A program made the position numbers and the translations under genes. Positions 28,170 to 37,250 of a stretch of 64,000 nucleotides of DNA are shown here, piece by piece (position 1 is the first letter of the stretch; every line of letters begins with the position of its first letter). The stretch spans positions 62,001 to 126,000 of the forward strand of contig CAJXOG010000005.1 of NCBI GenBank assembly GCA_913057775.1. Reading direction: 5' to 3'. Under the pieces are notes generated by a model. The model had not been told where the DNA came from and did not search any database. It was given only the letters and a program-made list of their open reading frames with translations. This DNA comes from an uncultured Fodinibius sp. (GTDB lineage: Bacteria; Bacteroidota; Rhodothermia; Balneolales; Balneolaceae).

Positions 28170-28948
28170 TGACTGACCCACAGGAACAGCAATCAAAAGT
28201 TGTAGCCACCGGCGACGGCTCTCATACGATTTATTCTTCTCAATTTGATCAACATTATCATAATCCCAACGGAGCTGTAGCAGAAAGCAAGCACGTTTTT
28301 TTTGAGCAGTCTCGATTGTTGGATGATATTAGAAATTCCAATCCCATCACCATTTTGGAGGTTGGTTTTGGTACCGGGCTCAACCTTCTTCTACTGATGG
28401 ATTACGTGTTGGATATGGACTCAAATTCCACTATCAATTTTTATTCTATCGAAGGATTCCCAATCAGTAGCCAAACTTCAGAAAACTTAAATTACTTTCA
28501 ACATCTTAGTCACTCAAATCTGGCTAATCACCTCCCCGCTATTTTTGATAACTTATCTGACGGGATGAATAAGTTTCAGCTCAACTCCCAAGTTACCCTT
28601 CATTTATTCAATGGAATGTTCGAGAGTTTTAATCCGGACGACTTACGAGCTGATTACATTTTCCACGATGCTTTTTCGCCGGATGTCAACCCCGAACTGT
28701 GGACCGCAGATACGTTTAAAAAATTAGCTGATTTTAGTACCAAGGATGCACTACTGACGACGTACTGCGCGGCCTCAAAAGCCCAGGGAGCAATGGCGTG
28801 GGCCGGATGGAAGGTCGCTAAAACTCAAGGGGCTCTGGGCAAACGAGAGATGATTATAGCTTCTCTAAGTGAGGAACCGCTGGCAGACTTCAACCGTATC
28901 AACGAAGAACACTACGCCCACCGCTATGAAGAAAGAGACTTTGATTAA
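28169..28948 (+). CDS. mnmD: MnmD-type tRNA U34 methyltransferase
   Basis: 259 residues. It has a SAM-binding motif, ILEVGFGTGLNLLLL, and the typical HDAFSPDVNPELWT, LTTYCAASKAQGAMAWAGW and GALGKREMIIA blocks of the MnmC methyltransferase domain. This enzyme methylates the 5-aminomethyl group of 2-thiouridine-34 in tRNA. The FAD-dependent domain of the bifunctional E. coli MnmC is absent, so this is the stand-alone MnmD form. The ATG at 28169 overlaps the previous stop; a TTG three bases upstream is less likely. Confidence 0.93.
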   Translation: MTDPQEQQSKVVATGDGSHTIYSSQFDQHYHNPNGAVAESKHVFFEQSRLLDDIRNSNPITILEVGFGTGLNLLLLMDYVLDMDSNSTINFYSIEGFPISSQTSENLNYFQHLSHSNLANHLPAIFDNLSDGMNKFQLNSQVTLHLFNGMFESFNPDDLRADYIFHDAFSPDVNPELWTADTFKKLADFSTKDALLTTYCAASKAQGAMAWAGWKVAKTQGALGKREMIIASLSEEPLADFNRINEEHYAHRYEERDFD

Positions 28949-29001
28949 CGTCATCTAAAAATTGAAAGGCAACTGTTGTTACTCCAACATTCGAGCAAAA
29001 A

Positions 29002-30984
29002 CTACTGGCCTTTTTCTTGGTTCTGAAAGCGCCGGAGTAGTCGACCCAAAAATTTATCAGCATAAACCTTGTTAATATGATCCATATCAGCAAGCAGCAC
29101 CAGTCGCTCTTTGCTTCGAGAAAAAGCCACATTCAATAACCGTGGCACTGCCAATCCATTTTTATCTTCATCAAACGGACGTACAGAATAATGCCGGCGA
29201 CGTCCATACTGCTGTTCTCCACTCATCACCGTATCAAAAATGATCACATCCTTTTCTCGTCCCTGGAAAGTGTGTATAGTCCCCACTTCAATCATCCCAA
29301 AATCATTGTCATACAGCTCATTTCGAATATCATACACCGTACTTCGAAACGGCACAATAATACCAATCTCATCCACCGGTACCTGATTTTTAAGCACCAA
29401 CCGTTTTACCATTTTAATTAAAATATGGCAGTGCACTTCATTAACCGGACTGAACCCACGGCCTTCGTCCTTTTGGGTAAGCACCGGCCCATATTTTTGA
29501 CTGTCAATCACGTTAACTGTGGGCGCACTACTCTCCTGCGGCGTAATGGCCAGATCTAAATTCTCATCTGCTTCTGCTGTTTTCAAACGCCCCTCATAAA
29601 AAACTGTACTCAGCACCTCCGCGAGGTCTTCATTCAATCGATACTGCGAATCATAAAATGTTGTAAGCGGGCGATTTTTATCATGCCATTCAAATAGATC
29701 TTCAGTAGTATCTGCTCCCGACACAAATGTAAAAATATCTTCTTCCAAGAATTTACGGGCATGGGTATCATCTGTCAACGCAATAGGAGGCAACTGCATG
29801 GGATCACCCACTACTACAATATGCGACTTCGCCTTGGCAGCAAGCACCATTAAATAGGGCAAATTAGCCATCGAAGCCTCATCAATAACCACCGCATCAA
29901 ACGTTTGTCCGTCGAAAAGATCTGACGTACAGACCTTTGCCAACGTTGTGGACACCAGCTGTTTTTTTTCTAACTCAACCCGCTCATTAACGGTTACCAA
30001 ACGATCAATTTTTTCTTCCAAGGCAGCTTCACCACCATGTTCATCCACCCGTTCCCCCAACATGTTAATACGTTCATCCAACTCTTGGGGCACATTTTCA
30101 CCGTGCTCCATTAAGTTATCAATCTCTTTTTGCAGCTTCTGATATTCGCCCAGCAAATTATCCAAATTTCCGGCTTTTTCTTTGCCCTCCTGCTTTTTTT
30201 GCTCTACATGTTGATCAAAAAGCACATTGGCAAGGCGATCACTGTCCAAAGCCATCTCTCCAAATCGCGTAACCTTTTCTTCAAGGTGTTCCTTTTCTAC
30301 TGAAGTTAAAGCCTGCAATGCACTTAGCAGTCCCACATCCACTGCCCGATTGGTATTGGCTGCAAATAGCACGCGCTTCTCCTTAATCAGATAGTTGGCA
30401 ATCATAAATCCAAGCGTAGAAGTCTTGCCCGTACCCGGCGGACCCCACACGTAAAGCACCTTATTTTGAAGCGATTTTATAAGTGATTCATGCTGTGATG
30501 CGTTTCTCCGACTGTCGTCCAGTACCCGTGTATTTTCATCATCACTATGATGTTTCTTGAGATCGGGATAAAACAGTCGCCCCATTCGTTTCCGAGCTTG
30601 TTTACTATTTGAATCGAGCAGCTTTTCCAATTCCATCCGCAGCCGACGCAATACAAAATCGTTTTCCCATTCCAACTCCACTTTGGACAAGGTAGATCCA
30701 AAATTATGCGGAAAGTGCAACACTACCTTTTCATCCTCTACCGTTACCGGATACAGCTCCAGCTCATCCTCGTGATCCTCCATTTCACCCTTTATAACCT
30801 CCGCAAAACGAATGGATGTATTGCGCGAATCAAACTCGTAGTAAAAGGTATTGGGCGGATGATCTTCGCGCCGCTTGCCATCAAACAGTACATCCCGAGC
30901 CGGTTTTTCGCGTACGGTATCAATTTCTGAGGACACGGCCTCAATCGCACGATTTAATAGCTTTTTTATATTCTTGTCAGACAA
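29002..30984 (-). CDS. superfamily 1 DNA/RNA helicase (DNA2/Upf1-like)
   Basis: 660 residues. The ATP site is clear: Walker A VWGPPGTGKTSTLGF, Walker B AVVIDEASMANLPYL, VVVGDPMQLPPI (motif III), the C-terminal IGIIVPFRSTVYDIRN and VGTIHTFQGREKDVIIFD (motif V) and LNVAFSRSKERLVLLAD (motif VI). This order is that of the Upf1-like SF1 helicases. A basic and coiled-coil insert lies between motifs I and II. No nuclease domain is visible. The first codon is TTG; no closer ATG exists in frame. It converges with mnmD and follows the GntR gene by 92 bases. Substrate unknown. Confidence 0.92.
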   Translation of the reverse strand: MSDKNIKKLLNRAIEAVSSEIDTVREKPARDVLFDGKRREDHPPNTFYYEFDSRNTSIRFAEVIKGEMEDHEDELELYPVTVEDEKVVLHFPHNFGSTLSKVELEWENDFVLRRLRMELEKLLDSNSKQARKRMGRLFYPDLKKHHSDDENTRVLDDSRRNASQHESLIKSLQNKVLYVWGPPGTGKTSTLGFMIANYLIKEKRVLFAANTNRAVDVGLLSALQALTSVEKEHLEEKVTRFGEMALDSDRLANVLFDQHVEQKKQEGKEKAGNLDNLLGEYQKLQKEIDNLMEHGENVPQELDERINMLGERVDEHGGEAALEEKIDRLVTVNERVELEKKQLVSTTLAKVCTSDLFDGQTFDAVVIDEASMANLPYLMVLAAKAKSHIVVVGDPMQLPPIALTDDTHARKFLEEDIFTFVSGADTTEDLFEWHDKNRPLTTFYDSQYRLNEDLAEVLSTVFYEGRLKTAEADENLDLAITPQESSAPTVNVIDSQKYGPVLTQKDEGRGFSPVNEVHCHILIKMVKRLVLKNQVPVDEIGIIVPFRSTVYDIRNELYDNDFGMIEVGTIHTFQGREKDVIIFDTVMSGEQQYGRRRHYSVRPFDEDKNGLAVPRLLNVAFSRSKERLVLLADMDHINKVYADKFLGRLLRRFQNQEKGQ

Positions 30985-31076
30985 TTGGTTACTCTAATTA
31001 CTTTAAATTGATGATAGGGTAAAAAATTTCAAACGCTTCTAAAATTCCTACTTTTTAATTTATAATTCTCAATTCA

Positions 31077-31970
31077 CTATTGATCCCAAAGCTCAGCCCG
31101 GATGGTATCGGCACTTTGCTCCGAAATACTATATCGCAACATAATACGGCGGCGCTCCGGAATCTTTTTTTCTACCAATTTGGCACTTTCGGAAGTGTAT
31201 AAGATCAAATCGGTTTCGCGGACAAAAAGGGGTAATGATTCTCCGTAAGTAGCTCCTGCCACAAAAGATCCTCCAAAATTAATACTCACTTTCAGTTCAT
31301 CAATAATTTTGGGAATCGACTGGTCATCAGCCGTCACTAAACCAATGGTGTCAATGGCCGCCCGATCAACAATAGATAACAGTGTATCGGGATTGATGCT
31401 GTACACAATGGGCAGCAGACGACCCTGTTCGGCAAATTCACGGAACTTATTCACCAGTTGAACCGGAACAAAAAGGGCATCAAATTTAACCGTTTCGTTA
31501 TACTGATTAACATTTAAAATTTGACTGCGGACGCCCACCTCTTTTTTAATCGCATCGGCCAGCATGCGTCCCAACTCGTTTGTTTCGCCGATGCTGGCAC
31601 AGGTTTCAATGCGATCGGGCCAATCCATAAAGCTAAGCTGCTCCTGAAACAGCTCATCAATTTCTGATTCGTCCAGTCCATAGCCAATTAACTCTTCCAA
31701 TAGCTTGCGCATCTTATCGGCGCCAATTTCCAGACGGTCTGCTTTGTCGAGATTTGTATTCTGCCGCTCTACAATAAATCCCTTGCCACGCTCACCGCGG
31801 ATAAGCCCTTCATCCGCTAAAATATGATACGCCTTACGTACCGTGTGGAAACTGGATTCAAGCTGCTGTCCCAGTTCACGGGTAGACGGCAGTGTTTCTC
31901 CCACCTGAAACTGCTTGGTGGCAATCATCAACCTAATACGGTCAGCTATATATTTTGCAGAGGTTTTCAA
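31077..31970 (-). CDS. GntR-family transcriptional regulator
   Basis: 297 residues. The N-terminal winged helix is typical: YIADRIRLMIATKQFQVGETLPSTRELGQQL then HTVRKAYHILADEGLIRGERGKGFIVE. The remaining 220 residues form a domain I do not recognise with certainty; it lacks the aminotransferase fold of MocR and the usual UTRA features. The start is a TTG codon (31970) since no ATG is available in frame. A terminator and about 130 bases separate it from the TonB receptor. Target unknown. Confidence 0.88.
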   Translation of the reverse strand: MKTSAKYIADRIRLMIATKQFQVGETLPSTRELGQQLESSFHTVRKAYHILADEGLIRGERGKGFIVERQNTNLDKADRLEIGADKMRKLLEELIGYGLDESEIDELFQEQLSFMDWPDRIETCASIGETNELGRMLADAIKKEVGVRSQILNVNQYNETVKFDALFVPVQLVNKFREFAEQGRLLPIVYSINPDTLLSIVDRAAIDTIGLVTADDQSIPKIIDELKVSINFGGSFVAGATYGESLPLFVRETDLILYTSESAKLVEKKIPERRRIMLRYSISEQSADTIRAELWDQ

Positions 31971-32042
31971 TGGATGCGAATAGTGTTAACAATTAACGCA
32001 CAAAAGATAGTTGTTTCACTGCTCTTTCTCATAGATGAATTC

Positions 32043-32082
32043 AAAATAAAAAAGCCCACTCCGTTTACCGGAGCGGGCTTTT
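32043..32082 (-). terminator. intrinsic terminator after the TonB receptor gene
   Basis: AAAAGCCC (32050-32057) pairs with GGGCTTTT (32075-32082), extended by CTCCG/CGGAG across one mismatch, with a five-base loop. The minus strand then runs TTTTTTATTTTG. Confidence 0.9.
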
Positions 32083-32102
32083 CATCAAGACTAAAGAAGC
32101 TA

Positions 32103-34574
32103 CTATAAACGCAGCCCCTCAAAGTTATACTTAAGTGATACCCAAACTGTACGTCCCATGGGTGGGGTTCCCAACTGGTCTACCTTTTCGGTGTCGAACA
32201 CATTATTCACGCTAGCCTGTAATGCGAGACCCGTATCCATGATATCAAAACCGAGTGAAAGGTCGAGTTCAAATTTGGAAGGCAACTCTTCCTTATCGCT
32301 TATATCTCCGTTATCATCGAGCAACACATTCGTATTCCAATATCCTGACAAGAATTGGTAACTGTCTTGCCAGCGACCATTGATCTTAACAAATGGATTT
32401 CGAATAGCGTCATTATCAAAGAGCTGCTTGGCTGTAAATCCACCCTTAATCTTCAACGGCGGCGTATTCAACGGCAACTGTGCATCGGTGGTTTCATTGG
32501 TAAAATCAACCAACTTAATGGTTGACAGATTAGCATTCATGCTGTATCGATCGTTGAAATAATAGTTTAATCCAAGATCAAAACCCTGCACTTCTGCTTC
32601 ACCAAAGTTGATATAGGTTTGCAAGGCCGTTAAAGCACTTCCTTCAACCTGTACCTGTTGACCATTACGATATGCGATGGTATTAACTCCATCAGCAACA
32701 ACATCTGTGCCGATGAAATTCTGATACCAAGAATAATATCCTACTACATCCACAAAAAGTTTCTCTCCAAAAGCTCCTTTATAGCCTAATTCCATGGAGT
32801 TTACTTCTTCCGGTGAAGTAGGATCAATGGTATTTACGACATTGCCTGAAGGATCTTCAATCGTATATCCTTCGGTATTACCACCAATTAAAAACGAATA
32901 TCCCGGTGCAAAAAGATCAGGAACCGGAATATAGGCATGACTTTGCAGGATAGTAGGCGTCGTAAATGCTCTGTTATACGTCGCACGGATGTTGTGTCCC
33001 GGCACGGCCGTATAAACAACCGATCCCTTTGGACTAAACTGCGTATCATAATCAGTATTGGCATCCACCCGTGCCGCTGCTACCAACTGCAATTTATCAG
33101 GCACGACATCGTAATCAAGCTGGGCATATCCGCCAAAAAGCTCCCGGCTGATATCCTGCCCTTGCCCGTCTTCAAGATAGGTTCCCTGAGACTCCGGTAA
33201 GTAGTTACGGTAGTTTACTCCGGCTACTAAATTCAAATCACCGAATTGGTCGTTATACTGTAATTCAGAGTCATAAATTTCTGTATCATCGATAAAGGCA
33301 ACACTTTCACGGATACTTTCAATATCAATCTGATCCAGCGACATACCGGAATTTACCATCGCTTGCACGGCAGGTACTACCTGGTTTAATTGATAGCTAC
33401 CTGCTTTATTACCGGTACGTGTAACTTGTGCAAACCAATTGGCATGACTTACTTGGAATGTCTGATAATCGACCTGCCAATCCTCAATGCGATTACGTCC
33501 GTTTCCGGTTAGTGAAAATTGGTCGGTAGAAGACCATCCATAAGTACCACTTACTTTCCAATCACCTAATTTGTAGTAAAGTGATCCGTTAATCTTGGTC
33601 GCCCCTACATCATAATCCTCAACCACATCGGTTTCAAACACCGTATTTGCAGCAGTCGGCTTTGTTCCAGCCGCCTGATAAAAATGCAGGCTATCTTCGC
33701 GCTGAGGTTTAAAGTCTACGGCTTTCATATACTGTCCGGTAACTTTATAACCAAAATTCTCATTTACTGTCCCCGCTATACGATAGTTAATATCACGAAG
33801 CGACTGATTACCCGCTCGCGCCTCCACTGTTACGCCAGACTGATCCCAAGGATCTTTGGTCGTAACATTGACTACACCTGAACCTGAGTTGGGTCCATAC
33901 AGCGCAGCGGCAGGTCCTAACACTACCTCTATACTTTTCAAATCAATCTTGCTTGACGGCAAAAAGTTACCTTGCGGCAATCCTGTACCACCGAGTGTTG
34001 CTAACCGACCATCAATTAAAAACAGCATGCGTGTATTAAAGCTGCTGTTAAATCCACGGGCCGAAATTAGCTGCGTATTCATACCGGCATTGGTATAATT
34101 AACACCTTTCAAGTTCGAAAGCGTAGACATAAACGTCGATCCGCCCGAAGTTTCTATATCCTCCAGCGAAACCCGCTCAATCGTTGTTGGTGATTCAAGC
34201 AGTTTCTCCGGTCTACGTGATCCGGAAACTACCACCTCGTTGCCACGCCAAACCGTTTGCTCCAAACCGATATCCAGCGTTAAAGTTTCTCCGGCCTCGA
34301 CCGTCAGCTGATCGCTCTCGAATGTGGCATAACCTAAGTAGGTTGCTTTTACTGTATATGTACCCGGCTCAATCTCCGTTATTTCATAGACACCAGCCTC
34401 ATTCGTGGCTGCTCCTTTTGTTGTACCCATCAGAGCAACATTTACACCCGGCATTACCTCACCAGATTCCTGGTCTGTTACCGTACCCTCTATAGTCCCT
34501 GTATTTTGCGCCGTCGCTCCCATCGCCGAGAACAACAGAAAGCAAAACACTGCTATTGTTGATTGTATTTTCAT
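32103..34574 (-). CDS. TonB-dependent outer-membrane receptor
   Basis: 823 residues. Signal peptide 1-22 (ending ATAQ), a carboxypeptidase-like regulatory domain at about 26-110 (GTIEGTVTDQESGEVMPGV), a plug domain at about 112-240 (VVVSGSRRPEKLLESPTTIERV then ARGFNSSFNTRMLFLIDGR, and GPNSGSGVVNVTTK), and a beta-barrel of about 580 residues. It imports a ligand with TonB energy. No SusD partner is next to it, so it is not a standard glycan system. A 16-bp inverted repeat (34657-34672) upstream resembles two others near the GbsR/MarR gene cluster, suggesting shared control with the hydrolase and CoA-ligase genes. Confidence 0.95.
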   Translation of the reverse strand: MKIQSTIAVFCFLLFSAMGATAQNTGTIEGTVTDQESGEVMPGVNVALMGTTKGAATNEAGVYEITEIEPGTYTVKATYLGYATFESDQLTVEAGETLTLDIGLEQTVWRGNEVVVSGSRRPEKLLESPTTIERVSLEDIETSGGSTFMSTLSNLKGVNYTNAGMNTQLISARGFNSSFNTRMLFLIDGRLATLGGTGLPQGNFLPSSKIDLKSIEVVLGPAAALYGPNSGSGVVNVTTKDPWDQSGVTVEARAGNQSLRDINYRIAGTVNENFGYKVTGQYMKAVDFKPQREDSLHFYQAAGTKPTAANTVFETDVVEDYDVGATKINGSLYYKLGDWKVSGTYGWSSTDQFSLTGNGRNRIEDWQVDYQTFQVSHANWFAQVTRTGNKAGSYQLNQVVPAVQAMVNSGMSLDQIDIESIRESVAFIDDTEIYDSELQYNDQFGDLNLVAGVNYRNYLPESQGTYLEDGQGQDISRELFGGYAQLDYDVVPDKLQLVAAARVDANTDYDTQFSPKGSVVYTAVPGHNIRATYNRAFTTPTILQSHAYIPVPDLFAPGYSFLIGGNTEGYTIEDPSGNVVNTIDPTSPEEVNSMELGYKGAFGEKLFVDVVGYYSWYQNFIGTDVVADGVNTIAYRNGQQVQVEGSALTALQTYINFGEAEVQGFDLGLNYYFNDRYSMNANLSTIKLVDFTNETTDAQLPLNTPPLKIKGGFTAKQLFDNDAIRNPFVKINGRWQDSYQFLSGYWNTNVLLDDNGDISDKEELPSKFELDLSLGFDIMDTGLALQASVNNVFDTEKVDQLGTPPMGRTVWVSLKYNFEGLRL

Positions 34575-34656
34575 ATGTATTCCCCTTTTTGTTGGGATTT
34601 ATTATTAAGTATTAAGATTGAACATCCGTCTACTTTGGTTTTATGGTTATCAAAGT

Positions 34657-34672
34657 TTTTAAAATTTTCAAA
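34657..34672. promoter_or_regulatory. candidate operator 1, before the TonB receptor
   Basis: TTTTAAA-AT-TTTCAAA differs by one base from the palindrome TTTGAAAnnTTTCAAA. It lies 83 bases upstream of the receptor start codon. Similar sites are at 41611 and 42178. Confidence 0.45.
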
Positions 34673-34687
34673 TACTATTGACAAAAA

Positions 34688-35764
34688 TTATTGCTTTACG
34701 GTTTTTTGAACATGATCCGATAGTGCCTTTTTGGTTATCTCTGGCTTTTCAATAAAAGGAGTGTGACCGCAATCACTTATTTTCTCACGATAAACTTTAC
34801 CTCCCCTCAACTGATATTCAGCGAGGCTGTATTTAATTTGTGACTCCATCGGCTGTGGAGGATATTTTTCTTCACCCGGCCAGCCTTTACGCAAATTCAT
34901 TTTACCTTGGTATCCGGGATCCGAAAAAGATTTATCCGAAATAATATTATCATCCTTACCATGTATCCATAACAGTGGTGGCTTCGGTTCTGCATTTAAA
35001 AAATCATGCAACAATGATTGATTGTACATCGGTGAAAGAGCATTAACCGGACCATACTTGCCCGGAGCAACGCCCGGCCAATATTTCGATTTCTCGTAAT
35101 CACCGGGATAATGCTTATCTCCTGTATGAATTTGAAGCATCGCCGTGAGAATATCCTCTTCACGATCTGCTTTAAATCCTTCTTTCCAAAAAAGTCGATT
35201 CATCATATTTCTGGGCGAATACAGCGGATGATCCTTTGAACGATCTTCTGCAATTAAACGGTCAGAAAATGCCGTGACAACAATACCTCCTCCCGATCCC
35301 GAATAATCAGGATTATTGGCTTTGCCCTGCTCACCGTGAATGCCACCAAATCCCATCGGTGGACCGGGAGAAATAAGTGTCACCGTTAGAATATCTGCTG
35401 CATGGCGTGCAATGAGTCCCCAGCAAACAAATCCGCCCAACGAATGACCTACAAGATGAAACGGGGGTAGATCTAACGTTTTTATTAGTGCAGTTATATC
35501 ATCCAACCAATCTTTGATACCTCGGGTTGCACCAATAACTTTTTTTTCGGTGTCGCCAAATCCACGCATATCAGGTGCGAGACAATAAAAATCGTCTGTG
35601 AATTGTAGCATAAACTCCTCCCATATCGTGGAAGTACATGTATTACCATGCAAAAATAACATCGGTGTATTCTGCTTACTACCTGCCGCAAGCAAATGCA
35701 TACGCAAACGGTCGGTCTCCACAAACTGCGACGATATTCCGGGAAGATGATTAATATTATTCAT
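34688..35764 (-). CDS. alpha/beta hydrolase, cytoplasmic
   Basis: 358 residues from the Met at 35764; the frame is open further upstream but that part overlaps the acyl-CoA ligase gene. The catalytic set is visible: oxyanion strand FLHGNTCTSTIWEEF, nucleophile elbow HLVGHSLGGF, acid in WIHGKDDNIIS and His in SDCGHTPFIEKP. No signal peptide. It overlaps the ligase stop by eight bases and is the last gene of its operon. The partner enzymes suggest hydrolysis of an ester or thioester, but the substrate is unknown. Confidence 0.9.
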   Translation of the reverse strand: MNNINHLPGISSQFVETDRLRMHLLAAGSKQNTPMLFLHGNTCTSTIWEEFMLQFTDDFYCLAPDMRGFGDTEKKVIGATRGIKDWLDDITALIKTLDLPPFHLVGHSLGGFVCWGLIARHAADILTVTLISPGPPMGFGGIHGEQGKANNPDYSGSGGGIVVTAFSDRLIAEDRSKDHPLYSPRNMMNRLFWKEGFKADREEDILTAMLQIHTGDKHYPGDYEKSKYWPGVAPGKYGPVNALSPMYNQSLLHDFLNAEPKPPLLWIHGKDDNIISDKSFSDPGYQGKMNLRKGWPGEEKYPPQPMESQIKYSLAEYQLRGGKVYREKISDCGHTPFIEKPEITKKALSDHVQKTVKQ

Positions 35765-37247
35765 GCGACAGCTCCTTAAATTCTTCTTCGAGATCACGCT
35801 TCTGGATTTTATTTGAATCTCCAATCGGCAGCGAATCCCTGAAAAATATATGTTTCGGTGTCTGATATCCCGCCAAGTACTCCCGGCAATAGGTTTGCAA
35901 CTCATCCTTGGTTAAAGATGCATTATCCTTGAGGACCACAAATGCGCATCCTGTTTCCCCCCACTGCTCATCAGGGACACCAATAACGGCCACTTGCTCA
36001 ACGGCGTCATGCTCGTAAATAACTTTTTCGACCTGTACCGGATATACATTTTCACCCCCACTGATGTACATCTCTTTCTTGCGGCCTACCATATAATAGT
36101 AGCCGTCATCATCACACCGAAAAAGGTCGCCCGTATGCACCCAGCCGTCATCAATAGCTTCATCGGTGGCTTCCGGATTTTTCCAGTAACCGGCAAAAAC
36201 ATGTGGACCTTTCATCAGCAGTTCGCCCACTTCTCCCTGTGGGACTTCCTCGTTATTATCATCCACAATTTTAACGCCAATATGAAAGTTCGGAAACCCT
36301 ACCGACCCTTTTTTTCGAATGGCATCTTCGGCGGGCAGTGAATAACAATTGGGCCCCGCCTCTGTCAATCCATATCCCTGTCGAATAGGAATACCTTTTT
36401 CTTTGTAGCGGTTGATAATTGGGATGGGACACGATTCGCCCCCACATATCGCAAACCGAACACTACTCACATCCACCTTATCAAAATTAGATTCCTCCAT
36501 CATCATACGAAGCATCGTTGGAATCCCGAAAAGAATCGTAATCCCCTCCTTTTCAATAAGCTCATTACATTCGGCGGCATCAAACTCAGGCTGTAGCACC
36601 AGCTTTCCGCCATGATGAATAAGCGGCATCAACAGTACATGCCAGCCGCCAGTGTGATAAAAAGGCGTATTCACAAAAGCACAATCCTGTCCGGTAAGCT
36701 CAAGGCTAATCTCGGTATTAATGGAATTCCAGTGAATCTGCCGCCATGAGATCATCGCTCCTTTTGATTTGCCCGTAGTACCAGAGGTATAGAGAATCAT
36801 GGCAATGTCTTTGGCATCAGCCTCATATAGTTCAGGATCAGGTTGGGAACGATCCAAAACCTGTGTAATCAAATCAAACGAAATAGCTTCGACAGCATCC
36901 CCTTGCACAAAAGAAAACTCATCAGAATAAACAACCAGATGAGGATCTGCATCCTCCAAAAGTTCAGTCAGCCCGCCTTTTGGCAATCGATAATTCAATG
37001 GCACCATTATGATTCCAACCTTGGCACAGGCAAAAAACAAAATTACATATTCGACATTATTTTTTGACACAACCGCCAGCCGGTCTCCAGCTTTCAACCC
37101 GCACTCCTGCTGCAGGTAACCCGCCAGGCGATCCGCTTTCTGATTTAGCTCCTGATACGTATAGCGATCTCCTGTTTTCGTATCAATCACCGCTTCTTTC
37201 TGCGGCGCATATCGTTCTCGTTTTTTAAGCCAGTTATTATAATTCAT
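35757..37247 (-). CDS. AMP-dependent acyl-CoA synthetase/ligase
   Basis: 496 residues of the ANL superfamily. Signatures: P-loop-like YTSGTTGKSKGAMISW, the GYGLTEAG motif, WVHTGDLFRCDDDGYYYMVGR and KKEMYISGGENVYP, and the C-terminal NKIQKRDL with the catalytic Lys. It activates a carboxylic acid to acyl-AMP and then acyl-CoA. Length and motifs fit medium- or short-chain and aromatic acid ligases. It is three bases after the symporter stop and overlaps the next hydrolase gene, so it is tightly coupled. The acid is not known; one possibility is a product of the secreted hydrolase at 40633. Confidence 0.93.
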   Translation of the reverse strand: MNYNNWLKKRERYAPQKEAVIDTKTGDRYTYQELNQKADRLAGYLQQECGLKAGDRLAVVSKNNVEYVILFFACAKVGIIMVPLNYRLPKGGLTELLEDADPHLVVYSDEFSFVQGDAVEAISFDLITQVLDRSQPDPELYEADAKDIAMILYTSGTTGKSKGAMISWRQIHWNSINTEISLELTGQDCAFVNTPFYHTGGWHVLLMPLIHHGGKLVLQPEFDAAECNELIEKEGITILFGIPTMLRMMMEESNFDKVDVSSVRFAICGGESCPIPIINRYKEKGIPIRQGYGLTEAGPNCYSLPAEDAIRKKGSVGFPNFHIGVKIVDDNNEEVPQGEVGELLMKGPHVFAGYWKNPEATDEAIDDGWVHTGDLFRCDDDGYYYMVGRKKEMYISGGENVYPVQVEKVIYEHDAVEQVAVIGVPDEQWGETGCAFVVLKDNASLTKDELQTYCREYLAGYQTPKHIFFRDSLPIGDSNKIQKRDLEEEFKELSHE

Positions 37248-37250
37248 AAT

